Shown here: positions 56,082 to 64,000 of the stretch, piece after piece
Position numbering within the stretch: position 1 is the stretch's first letter
Layout: each line of letters begins with the position of its first letter
Source: Aegicerativicinus sediminis
Lineage (GTDB): Bacteria; Bacteroidota; Bacteroidia; Flavobacteriales; Flavobacteriaceae
Reading direction: 5' to 3'
Assembly: GCF_015476115.1 (NCBI RefSeq)
Contig: NZ_CP064295.1
Location: 2,350,001-2,414,000 of the forward strand
DNA: 64,000 nt
Position numbers and translations under genes: made by a program
Notes under the pieces: generated by a model
The model's input: only the letters and a program-made list of their open reading frames with translations
The model's database searches: none
What the model was told of the DNA's origin: nothing

Positions 56082-56351
56082 TTATTTTCTAAGACCTAAT
56101 TCTTTAACGATGGCACGATACCTTAAGATATCTTTCTTAGTTAGGTAATCTAGCAACGATCTACGTTTACCAACTAATTTTACCAAAGAACGCTCTGTGT
56201 TAAAGTCCTTACGGTTTTGCTTTAAGTGTTCTGTTAAGTGATTAATTCTGTAAGTAAATAGGGCAATTTGTGCCTCAGGAGATCCGGTATCGCTTTTGCC
56301 GCTACCGTACTTTTCAAAGATCTCCGTTTTCTTTTCTTTTGATAAATACAT
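56082..56351 (-). CDS. rpsO: 30S ribosomal protein S15
   Basis: S15 binds 16S rRNA early in small-subunit assembly. The 89-residue product starts MYLSKEKKTEIFEKYG, contains the signature GSPEAQIALFTYRINHLTEHL, and then GKRRSLLDYLTKKD. The frame is open further upstream to 56438, but the extra 29 residues are not part of S15, so the ATG at 56351 was chosen. Length equals that of the usual protein. A terminator follows and pnp lies beyond it. Confidence 0.97.
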   Translation of the reverse strand: MYLSKEKKTEIFEKYGSGKSDTGSPEAQIALFTYRINHLTEHLKQNRKDFNTERSLVKLVGKRRSLLDYLTKKDILRYRAIVKELGLRK

Positions 56352-56529
56352 GCCAATATTATTTAAATGATCCTTATGTATATCTGAAAGTCTTTCTTTC
56401 AGGCGGCAAAGATAGTCAAATTCATTAATTAATAACATAAAATAATCTTTTTTGCGTTTAGTACGTATCGAACGTTAAACCTATTATTAATTAAAACGTC
56501 TAAAAAACATAAACCTAAATCAAATTCTC

Positions 56530-57375
56530 ATGAAAAAACCTTATTTAACAAGGCTAACTTTCTTAGCTGCAACTATGTTTACTTTAGCATTATTCAATTG
56601 TTCAAGCGATGATTCCAATGATGATAACGGACTATCCACTCAAGAATCTACAGAGATTGCATTTAACTCTAATATGGATCAAACTGAAGCTGCCATAGCA
56701 GATTTGGTCATTGGGATTTATGAAACAACTTCTGCACAAGATGTTGGGCGAGTTTCGTCTACTAGCAGTAACATCCCTGATTGTTCAACTTTTAATATTT
56801 CAGGTAGTAGTACTTATAGGGAAGTGGTCATTAATTTTGGTGATAATTGTAATATAAATGGTCATGCTGTGACGGGAACACTTAAAGTTTCCTATAATCG
56901 GGATCCTAATGCCCAACAGATTTCGATCAACTATGAATTGGAAAATTTTACGATTGATGAAAATGGAGTAGAGGGAGCAATGTCCATACTGTTTCAAAGA
57001 TCAAATGGAAATGGAAATCCACAATTTACCCATAACTTAAATTTAACCGTAAATTGGAAAAATGGTATGACCTCCTCTAGGACAGGACAAAAGGTTAGAG
57101 AGCAGATAGAAGGTGCCGGAACTGCAATCTTTAGTGATAATGTTTATTTAATTACCGGAAGTTGGACCAGTGCTTTTGCAAATGGTAACACACATAATTA
57201 TGAAGTTTTAACTGCTTTAAGAAGAGAGGCTTCATGCTTTTATTTTGTAAGTGGAACCGTAAGTGTGAAAAGAACTTTGTTTGAAGGCTTAATGGATTTT
57301 GGTTCTGGCGAATGTGATGATAAGGCCATCTTCACTTTTAGCAATGGAAGAATTGTGAATATCAGCATGAACTGA
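56530..57375 (+). CDS. Lipoprotein of unknown function
   Basis: A 281-residue lipoprotein with the signal peptide MKKPYLTRLTFLAATMFTLA and lipobox LFNC, followed by SSDDSNDDN, an acidic stretch after the Cys resembling the surface export signals of Bacteroidota lipoproteins. The body is beta-rich: ISGSSTYREVVINFG, GTLKVSYNRDP and VYLITGSWTSAF suggest repeated hairpins. Two cysteine pairs may form disulfides (CSTFN/CNIN and CFYF/GECD). I do not recognise the family. It stands alone and is closed by a strong shared terminator. Confidence 0.78.
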   Translation: MKKPYLTRLTFLAATMFTLALFNCSSDDSNDDNGLSTQESTEIAFNSNMDQTEAAIADLVIGIYETTSAQDVGRVSSTSSNIPDCSTFNISGSSTYREVVINFGDNCNINGHAVTGTLKVSYNRDPNAQQISINYELENFTIDENGVEGAMSILFQRSNGNGNPQFTHNLNLTVNWKNGMTSSRTGQKVREQIEGAGTAIFSDNVYLITGSWTSAFANGNTHNYEVLTALRREASCFYFVSGTVSVKRTLFEGLMDFGSGECDDKAIFTFSNGRIVNISMN

Positions 57376-57394
57376 TCTATAGTCACTTTGTGAC

Positions 57395-57426
57395 AAAAAA
57401 GGAGCGGCAATTGCCGCTCCTTTTTT
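57395..57426. terminator. Bidirectional terminator, perfect 32-base palindrome
   Basis: The sequence from 57395 to 57426 is its own reverse complement: six A, GGAGCGGCAA, TTGCCGCTCC, six T. It serves the lipoprotein gene and the convergent accD. Confidence 0.9.
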
Positions 57427-57444
57427 ATAATATATTAAATCAAT

Positions 57445-58302
57445 TTACTCTCTTAGAGGTTGATTCGTAATAAGATCAATGTATTGATTGATTTTGTTTT
57501 TTAAATCTTTTCGATGGGTGATAAAATCTAAAAAGCCATGTTCTAACAAGAATTCGGCAGTTTGAAATCCATCAGGTAGTTTTTGTCCTGTTGCTTCTTG
57601 TACAACCCTTGGCCCTGCAAAACCGATTAAGGCACCTGGTTCACTAATGTTAATATCACCTAGCATTGCAAAAGATGCGGTAGTACCACCAGTAGTCGGA
57701 TCTGTACACAACGAAATATAAGGTATTTTAGCATCGGCTAACTGGGCCAATTTTGCAGAGGTTTTTGCCAATTGCATCAAAGAGTATGCAGCTTCCATCA
57801 TACGTGCACCGCCAGATTTTGAAATAATAACAAAAGGAATATTATTTTTCAACGAATAATCTGCAGCTCTTGCAATTTTTTCTCCAACGACACTTCCCAT
57901 GGATCCTCCAATAAATGAAAAATCCATACAAGCAACCACTAAATCTTTTCCTTTAGATTTGCCAATGGCAGTGCGAACTGCATCTTTTAAACCAGTCTTT
58001 TCTTGAGCACTTTTTAACCTTTCGGGGTATTTTTTTGTATCCTCAAAACTCAATGGATCTTTAGAAACTAAATTTGGATCTAGTTCCTTGAAATCACCAT
58101 CATCAAATAAAATCTGGAAATATTCTTTACTGCCAATTCGAACATGATAACCGTCTTCTGGACTTACAAAATAATTCTTCTCTAATTCCTCAGTATCTAT
58201 AATTTTACCGGTAGGTGATTTGTACCAAAGACCTTTAGGAGTATCTTTCTTTTCTTCGGTTGTTGTTGTGATTCCTTTTGTTTTGCGTTTAAACCAAGAC
58301 AT
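57445..58302 (-). CDS. accD: Acetyl-CoA carboxylase carboxyltransferase beta subunit, zinc-ribbon cysteines absent
   Basis: AccD with AccA transfers carboxyl from biotin to acetyl-CoA in fatty acid synthesis. The 285-residue product has the crotonase-like core with [19 protein letters not shown] and [17 protein letters not shown], plus [12 protein letters not shown]. The N-terminal zinc ribbon region keeps its spacing ([16 protein letters not shown]), but the four cysteine positions are Ser29, Gly32, Ser47 and Asp50. I recall the same loss in other flavobacteria. The gene lies 53 bases after fbaA on the same strand. Confidence 0.96.
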   Translation of the reverse strand: MSWFKRKTKGITTTTEEKKDTPKGLWYKSPTGKIIDTEELEKNYFVSPEDGYHVRIGSKEYFQILFDDGDFKELDPNLVSKDPLSFEDTKKYPERLKSAQEKTGLKDAVRTAIGKSKGKDLVVACMDFSFIGGSMGSVVGEKIARAADYSLKNNIPFVIISKSGGARMMEAAYSLMQLAKTSAKLAQLADAKIPYISLCTDPTTGGTTASFAMLGDINISEPGALIGFAGPRVVQEATGQKLPDGFQTAEFLLEHGFLDFITHRKDLKNKINQYIDLITNQPLRE

Positions 58303-58355
58303 AAAATGTGGGATTTATAAATGCTATCTATTAAAAGATCAATACAAGTTAAGAA

Positions 58356-59423
58356 TTATAATGTATTCACGTTGTTAAGGTCTTCAAAAGCCTTTTTAAG
58401 TCTTGCAACAAAAGTTTCTTCACCCTTACGTAACCAAACTCTTGGATCGTAGTATTTTTTGTTTGGAGAATCTGGTCCGTCAGGGCTACCAATTTGGGAT
58501 TGAAGATATTCAGACTTATCCGCCATATAATCTCTAACACCGCTCATAAATGCATATTGCATATCCGTGTCAATATTCATTTTAATAACTCCATATCCAA
58601 TTGCCTCACGAATTTCTTCGACCGTTGATCCAGAACCGCCATGGAAAACAAAATCTATATGATTAGGTCCAAGATTGTATTTTTCAGAAATATATGTTTG
58701 AGAGTTTCTCAGAATTTTCGGGGTTAATTTAACGTTTCCGGGTTTATATACGCCATGTACATTTCCAAAAGCTGCAGCAATCGTAAATTGGTCACTTACC
58801 TTACTTAATTCTTCAAATGCATAGGCTACTTCTTCAGGTTGGGTGTAAAGTTTAGAATCATCTACATCTGTATTATCTACTCCGTCTTCTTCACCACCCG
58901 TAATACCTAATTCAATTTCCAAAGTCATACCCATTTTGCTCATTCGCTCAAGGTACTTTTTACAAATCTCTATATTTTCCTCCAACGGTTCCTCTGATAA
59001 ATCAATCATATGTGAGCTATACAAAGGTTTCCCTGTTTTTGCGAAATGTTCTTCGCTAGCATCGAGCAAACCATCGATCCAAGGCAATAATTTTTTTGCA
59101 CAATGGTCTGTATGAAGGATCACAGGAACACCATACGCCTCCGCCATTAAATGAACATGCTTAGCTCCAGCTATTGCCCCAACAATTGCGGACTTTTGGT
59201 TTTCATTGCTCAAGGATTTACCTGAATTGAATTGTGCACCTCCATTTGAAAATTGAATAATGACCGGTGCGTTTAGGCTTTTAGCGGTTTCAAGTACTCC
59301 ATTTATGGTGTTAGAACCGATAACGTTAACAGCGGGAAGGGCAAATCCCTTTTCCTTAGCTAATTTGAATATTTCCTGAACTTCCTTTCCGGTAGCTACC
59401 CCTGCTTTAATATTATGTGACAT
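58356..59423 (-). CDS. fbaA: Class II fructose-bisphosphate aldolase
   Basis: FbaA cleaves fructose 1,6-bisphosphate in glycolysis and runs backwards in gluconeogenesis. The 355-residue product has the class IIA features: VILHTDHCAKK with the metal-binding His and the catalytic Asp, ELGITGGEEDGVDN, FGNVHGVYKPG and FVFHGGSGST, and NIDTDMQYAF near the phosphate site. Length is standard. It is first in a likely two-gene unit with accD. Confidence 0.97.
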   Translation of the reverse strand: MSHNIKAGVATGKEVQEIFKLAKEKGFALPAVNVIGSNTINGVLETAKSLNAPVIIQFSNGGAQFNSGKSLSNENQKSAIVGAIAGAKHVHLMAEAYGVPVILHTDHCAKKLLPWIDGLLDASEEHFAKTGKPLYSSHMIDLSEEPLEENIEICKKYLERMSKMGMTLEIELGITGGEEDGVDNTDVDDSKLYTQPEEVAYAFEELSKVSDQFTIAAAFGNVHGVYKPGNVKLTPKILRNSQTYISEKYNLGPNHIDFVFHGGSGSTVEEIREAIGYGVIKMNIDTDMQYAFMSGVRDYMADKSEYLQSQIGSPDGPDSPNKKYYDPRVWLRKGEETFVARLKKAFEDLNNVNTL

Positions 59424-59684
59424 GATTGGATTTTTTGTGTAGAAATAATTTTGCCAAAAATACGGAAAATATTGATTAAGACTTTGAGGTTTCAGTGCTT
59501 TTTACCAGTAAAAGTCACCGCAATCGTTTTAGATTACGACGTGAATTACAACTATCTGAATCATATTTCTTTGCTATGTAGATTCTAAATTTAGTCTAAA
59601 AACAATTACGAACTCATTCTATAATAATTTAAAGAATATTGTATTTTTCTAAACCTAAAAATCATATTCTCAAATTGCATAAAA

Positions 59685-61355
59685 ATGAAATTTAACCCCC
59701 TTAATTTACTCGTTATAATTTGTCTCCCAATTCTGGTACTTTCACAGCCTTTCAATGGTAATAAAACTACCTATGAAGCAGATGTGGTTATTTATGGAGG
59801 AACATCTTCTGGGGTTATTGCTGCTGTAAAGGCTGCCGCTTTAAATAGAAAGGTCATTTTAGTTTCACCAGATAAACATTTGGGAGGTATGTCTTCTCAC
59901 GGTTTGGGATTCACCGATAGCGGCCATAAAGATTTGGTTGGAGGTTTAGCTAACGAATTCTATAAAAAAATATATGATCATTATTCAAGGGAGGATGCAT
60001 GGAATTTGGTCTCTAAAGAAAATTTTGGAAATAAAGGGCAGGGAACCGCAGCTTTGGATGAAAGTACCGAAACGATGTGGACCTTCGAACCTCATGTGGC
60101 TGAGAAGGTCTTTACAAATTGGGTGAAGCATCCAAATATTGTCATTCTTAAAAACGAATGGTTAGATCGAAATAAGGCATTAGATTTTCAGGATAAATCT
60201 ATTGAGGGTTTTTATACGCTATCAGGTAAACATATAAAAGGAAAGGTTTTTATAGATGCTACCTATGAAGGGGATTTAATGGCAGCTGCAGGTGTTGCAT
60301 ACACTGTGGGTCGAGAAGCAAATAGTGTTTATGGTGAATCCTATAACGGAATTCAGCAAGGGGTTTTTATGCACCATCATAATTTCAAGCATTTAAAAAT
60401 TGATCCCTATTTAACTAAAAAAGACCCAAATTCTGGGGTATTGCCAAAAATCTCAACAGATGATATTGGAAAGAACGGGGAAGGTGATCACAAATTAGAA
60501 GCGTATTGTTATAGACTTTGCTTAACCAGATTAGAAGACAATAAAATACCGATTACTAAACCCGAGGGTTATGATCCTAAAGATTATGAGCTATTAGGCC
60601 GTATTTATGCTAAAGGGTGGGATGAGACTTTTCATAAATTTGATGAAATACCAAACGGTAAAACAGATGTGAATAACCATGGTCCCTTTAGTTTTGATAA
60701 CATTGGTATGAATTATGATTATCCGGATGCTTCTTACGAGCGCAGGAATGAAATACTTGAAGAGCACAAAAGCTATCAACAAGGATTAATGTATTTCACG
60801 ATGACAGATTCCCGAGTTCCAGAAAAGATAAGGAAGGAAATGGCCAAATGGGGTTATGCAAAGGATGAATTCACAGACAATGGTGGTTTCCCAGATCAAA
60901 TATATGTAAGGGAGTCTCGTAGGATGTTGGGTGAATATGTGATGACTGAGCTAGATGTTATGGGAAAGAGAGATACTCCGGAATCTATCGGTATGGGTTC
61001 TTATAATTTAGATTCTCACAATGTTCAACGATATATTACCAAATCAAATCATGTTCAAAATGAAGGGGATATAGGGGTAAAACCTCCGCATCCTTATGTT
61101 ATTGCAATGGGCACTATATTGCCTAAATCTAATGAGTGTACAAATTTAATTGTGCCTGTATGCGTTTCAAGTTCCCATATTGCCTTTGGCAGTATTAGAA
61201 TGGAACCCGTCTATATGCTTCTTGGTGAATCTGCAGCTCAGATTGCCGATTTGGCTATTGAAAACAACTCTACTGTTCAAAATGTCCCTTATTCAGAATT
61301 GAAAGATAAATTAGAGGAGGCTGGTCAAATTTTAACCAACACTAGATTAGACTAA
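59685..61355 (+). CDS. Secreted FAD-dependent oxidoreductase (FAD_oxidored type)
   Basis: A 556-residue exported flavoprotein. The signal peptide ends near LVLSQP. The FAD-binding Rossmann motif is VVIYGGTSSGVIAAVKAA, followed by HLGGMSSHGLGFTDSG, the second conserved region of the FAD_oxidored (PF12831-like) group, and VFIDATYEGDLMAAAG. Proteins of this type occur in Bacteroidota near carbohydrate-degrading genes, but their reactions are mostly unknown. The stop overlaps the stop of the convergent DUF6807 gene by four bases. Confidence 0.9.
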   Translation: MKFNPLNLLVIICLPILVLSQPFNGNKTTYEADVVIYGGTSSGVIAAVKAAALNRKVILVSPDKHLGGMSSHGLGFTDSGHKDLVGGLANEFYKKIYDHYSREDAWNLVSKENFGNKGQGTAALDESTETMWTFEPHVAEKVFTNWVKHPNIVILKNEWLDRNKALDFQDKSIEGFYTLSGKHIKGKVFIDATYEGDLMAAAGVAYTVGREANSVYGESYNGIQQGVFMHHHNFKHLKIDPYLTKKDPNSGVLPKISTDDIGKNGEGDHKLEAYCYRLCLTRLEDNKIPITKPEGYDPKDYELLGRIYAKGWDETFHKFDEIPNGKTDVNNHGPFSFDNIGMNYDYPDASYERRNEILEEHKSYQQGLMYFTMTDSRVPEKIRKEMAKWGYAKDEFTDNGGFPDQIYVRESRRMLGEYVMTELDVMGKRDTPESIGMGSYNLDSHNVQRYITKSNHVQNEGDIGVKPPHPYVIAMGTILPKSNECTNLIVPVCVSSSHIAFGSIRMEPVYMLLGESAAQIADLAIENNSTVQNVPYSELKDKLEEAGQILTNTRLD

Positions 61356-62362
61356 TCTGTAGCGGAGTAAATACTGTGAAGAATTTGTAAATCCTTTACA
61401 CTAAATGATCCATCGTGTATAATTAGTCGATATTCTAGTACAATAGGCTTGTCTTGGGGAACTTCAATTATCCTTGAACCTGGATACGGATAGACCGCAT
61501 TTTGCATGCTCTTTTCAGATCGCAAAATCCAATTTTCGGGATAATAGGGATTGTTGGAATTGCAAAGAATCGCTATTCCAGATGGCTGTTTCTCATTTTC
61601 TATATTACCGGTAAAATCCATCCAGCCATATCCTTCAATGGGTAGATTATCTGGTTTTACCGATCCATTTTTATTTCTAAAACTTAAGTTATTCGGTAGT
61701 TTAATTCTAGCAGAAAAACCCCCATAACCCTTTTCATCTTCAGATCCTCCAATTTTAATACCAGGACTTAGAGCCCGTAATGCAATTCTTATTTGTATAA
61801 GACGATAATTTTCCGATTTCGGATGTACATAAATTGAATTTTTCTCCTCAATAAAAGGGATTTGGCTATCCAAAGTGTCCACAATTTTAGGAGAATACCA
61901 GTGAACCTTATTGACTATCATAAGCATGTCCATGACTGATTTAGCCTCAGTGTTTTCAATGTTCCAACGAACGCCCTCTAAAGTCCAACCATCACCAAGT
62001 CGCACCGAATCCTTATAAATTTGATGCCATGCCCAGAAAATTCCTCTATGATGCAAGTGGTCTTCAGGAAAGTCTTCTGTTATTATTTCACCATTCCATC
62101 CATAAACAGGATGTAAATAATTGTTTCTTGAAAATTTTCCGTTTTTAGATTTAGGTTGTACCTGATATTTAAGGATAGGACCTTCAGAATCTTTGAATAA
62201 GAATCCGTCTGTTAAAGTGTCTAGCTCTACTTTCTGGGAATATCCAATTGTTGTCGAAAAAATAAAAATTGCCCAATAAAGCGCTTGGAGAAAATTTATG
62301 TTAATCCTATAGTTTATTAAATTATTTGTCAAGACATTAATTTGCAATGGATTAAGATGCAC
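61352..62362 (-). CDS. DUF6807 (PmoA-like) secreted protein
   Basis: A 336-residue exported protein. After a hydrophobic segment (LYWAIFIFSTTIGYSQ) comes the family region PVYGWNGEIITEDFPEDHLHH, split as PVYGWNGEII and then DFPEDHLHHRGIFWAWHQI, typical of DUF6807. The end IIHDGSFSVKDLQ also fits. No catalytic role is known to me; homologues cluster with sugar oxidoreductases. The frame starts with GTG at 62362, one base after the upstream gene; a TTG at 62332 would give a more normal signal peptide. Possibly cotranscribed with the outer-membrane gene upstream. Confidence 0.82.
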   Translation of the reverse strand: MHLNPLQINVLTNNLINYRININFLQALYWAIFIFSTTIGYSQKVELDTLTDGFLFKDSEGPILKYQVQPKSKNGKFSRNNYLHPVYGWNGEIITEDFPEDHLHHRGIFWAWHQIYKDSVRLGDGWTLEGVRWNIENTEAKSVMDMLMIVNKVHWYSPKIVDTLDSQIPFIEEKNSIYVHPKSENYRLIQIRIALRALSPGIKIGGSEDEKGYGGFSARIKLPNNLSFRNKNGSVKPDNLPIEGYGWMDFTGNIENEKQPSGIAILCNSNNPYYPENWILRSEKSMQNAVYPYPGSRIIEVPQDKPIVLEYRLIIHDGSFSVKDLQILHSIYSATD

Positions 62363-62363
62363 A

Positions 62364-64000
62364 CTAAAAAGGATAATTAATACCTATGTTGTAAACCGCT
62401 GAGGCAAAATTATAATTCCTAAACCAACGGTCACCCAAAGGTTGAGATGGGTTGTAAGTTTTAAAACCGACATCTCCCCTTAACACAAAATACTTGAAAT
62501 CATAACGAAGACCAAAACCCGATCCTACGGCAATATCTTTAAGTGAACTAAACCCGTCAAAGGTTGCACCTTCATCAGTAACATCATCGAAAATGTTCCA
62601 GATATTACCAACATCTACAAATACAGCCCCATTAAATGGACCTATTAAATTAAATCGCTGTTCTGCTGAGAATGCCAATTTAAAATTGGCCTCATTAAAT
62701 TCGTTAGTTGTTTGTGAACTTCCGGGTCCTAAGTTATAGGCTGTCCATGCACGGTTGTCATTGGGTCCACCTGCAAAGAATGATTTGGAAAATGGAATAT
62801 TGCTGGCGTTGCCGTAAGGTATGGCAATACCACCATAAGCTCGGATTGCAAAAATATTTTTCGCTCCAAGATTCCAATATTTAATATAATCAACTTCAAA
62901 TTTTGTGTATTGTGAATAAGGGACCCCAAAAATTTCATACCTACCTTCCGAATCTTTTTGGAGATTGATAAGTTTCGATACTGAGGAAAGCGTATTACCG
63001 GCCAATTCCACTCTAAATCTAAATAGTGAAAATTCATCATCAAAAAGACTTTCCCGTTTATCCCTTATATAGCCAAAATTAGCTGCGAAAATTAAGTTGT
63101 CCTGAGTTAGTCTTTGTTTTCTTTGATTGATGTTTGCAACAGAAACATAATCCCTATCATCTGGGGTTAGGCTTGTGTTGTTATTTAAAACATCTTCAAT
63201 AAATTGGTCTGCACCTTCAGGGATTAATAAAGTCTCTTGGTCGGGAATATAGCCTGTACTCATGGCTATTTGGTTTAAGCGCTTGAAAGAATTTTCATAT
63301 ACCCTAAAGTAATTTTCGACATTCAAATTTTTCACGTATTGGATATTGAAAAGATCTGCATTTAGTGTTATAATGTCCTTTGGTTTCCAATTATAAGTAA
63401 ACGAAGTTGTAAAAGTCTGCTTGTCAAGTCCGATATTACGCTGACCAGTCATTGTAGCCGAAATCCTCGTGCTAGGCGACATGTATTTTTTAATAATCTT
63501 ATCCGTTTTAAAGGGAAAGAAAATACGGGGTATTATTAATTTCAAATTGGCTCCCACTTCATTAATATCAAAAAACTGATCGCGATTACTAGACAAGCTT
63601 GCATCTCTAGAGGAACCAATGGAACCTAAAAGAGAAAACTCAAGATTTTCAGCCCCTCTAAAAATATTTCTAATTTTTATACCACTACTCACCGTAAATC
63701 CAATTGTTTGGATATCACTTTGGGTAACATCAAAATTAAACCCAAGCTCATATTTTTTACGAGGAGCTAGGAATATGTTGTAGTCCAAAGTACTATCATT
63801 AACCTCTACGGCCTCAATGGAGGGGTATCTAAAGGTGTTTAATTGGCTTAAACCCCTAGCTGTTCTTGTAACATTGATATTTCTAAATATTTCATCCTTC
63901 GTTAAAAATATTGCATCGGCTAATGCCCTCGGCCTATATTTTAATTTGTCTACAGTATAGAAATTAAAATGTTTATAGGTAACCGTATCTTTTATGGTTT
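62364..64000 (-). CDS. BamA/TamA-family outer-membrane protein, C-terminal part (5' end outside window)
   Basis: The frame stays open on the minus strand to the right edge; the TTG at 63788 is internal, because upstream codons give a continuing family-like sequence (DEIFRNINVTRTARGLSQL, then TFRYPSIEAVEV). This is the end of a POTRA-type region followed by a barrel with many strands. FFAGGPNDNRAWTAYNLGPG lies at the conserved lid-lock position of the Omp85 family, and the protein ends in YNIGINYPF with the terminal aromatic residue. TamL-like proteins of this phylum help insert or export envelope proteins. The gene sits one base before the DUF6807 gene. Confidence 0.9.
   Translation of the reverse strand, partial: TIKDTVTYKHFNFYTVDKLKYRPRALADAIFLTKDEIFRNINVTRTARGLSQLNTFRYPSIEAVEVNDSTLDYNIFLAPRKKYELGFNFDVTQSDIQTIGFTVSSGIKIRNIFRGAENLEFSLLGSIGSSRDASLSSNRDQFFDINEVGANLKLIIPRIFFPFKTDKIIKKYMSPSTRISATMTGQRNIGLDKQTFTTSFTYNWKPKDIITLNADLFNIQYVKNLNVENYFRVYENSFKRLNQIAMSTGYIPDQETLLIPEGADQFIEDVLNNNTSLTPDDRDYVSVANINQRKQRLTQDNLIFAANFGYIRDKRESLFDDEFSLFRFRVELAGNTLSSVSKLINLQKDSEGRYEIFGVPYSQYTKFEVDYIKYWNLGAKNIFAIRAYGGIAIPYGNASNIPFSKSFFAGGPNDNRAWTAYNLGPGSSQTTNEFNEANFKLAFSAEQRFNLIGPFNGAVFVDVGNIWNIFDDVTDEGATFDGFSSLKDIAVGSGFGLRYDFKYFVLRGDVGFKTYNPSQPLGDRWFRNYNFASAVYNIGINYPF

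Noticed and set aside
56352-56438. N-terminal extension of rpsO
   Set aside because: The 29 extra residues are absent from S15; the internal ATG gives the exact usual protein.
63786-63788. TTG at 63788 as start of the outer-membrane protein
   Set aside because: Upstream codons on the minus strand stay open to 64000 and read like the end of a POTRA region.

Overview
The window is AT-rich chromosomal DNA from a member of the Bacteroidota, most likely the Flavobacteriaceae. Evidence: a dcw cluster in Bacteroidota order that ends in ftsZ and yqeY; a short RpoD without region 1.1; a 1355-residue hybrid two-component (HTCS) regulator; an AccD that has lost its zinc-ribbon cysteines; a TamL/BamA-like barrel; and few Shine-Dalgarno-like sites but several TTG or GTG starts. 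No insertion sequence, phage gene, CRISPR array or rRNA was seen.

Layout. 1-10.4 kb: the end of a POT peptide transporter, a secreted thioredoxin-like protein, a minus-strand group surE - small membrane protein - lpxB - NlpC/P60 lipoprotein - comEC, the tail-specific protease gene prc, and engB with an alpha/beta hydrolase. 10.6-26.7 kb: the cell-wall and division cluster mraZ-rsmH-ftsL-ftsI-murE-mraY-murD-ftsW-murG-murC-ftsQ-ftsA-ftsZ, preceded by an array of MraZ boxes and closed by a strong terminator, then yqeY and tRNA-Arg(TCG). 26.9-34 kb: a mixed block with a DUF6090 gene broken by an in-frame stop, an SDR, small envelope proteins, an MtfA-like peptidase, a CBS protein, rpe and rpoD.

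34-49.7 kb is the accessory region. It holds the orphan HTCS regulator, a membrane-bound AraC-type regulator, and two adjacent gene sets that each carry one fatty acid hydroxylase/sterol desaturase-type enzyme. The first set is DUF6134 - SDR - hydroxylase. The second is beta-barrel - 567-residue envelope protein - twitch-type radical SAM enzyme - hydroxylase. A secreted GH3 glycosidase with a PA14 domain follows. This double set is the best candidate for an undescribed pathway, probably modification of a lipid or another hydrophobic molecule, but the substrate cannot be read from the sequence.

49.8-64 kb: the proline operon proC-proB-proA, pnp and rpsO with a structured leader, fbaA-accD, a secreted FAD-dependent oxidoreductase convergent with a DUF6807 protein, and the C-terminal part of a BamA/TamA-family protein that runs off the right edge. 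Convergent gene pairs are mostly separated by strong bidirectional hairpins. All family assignments rest on motifs and architecture read by eye; no database search was run.
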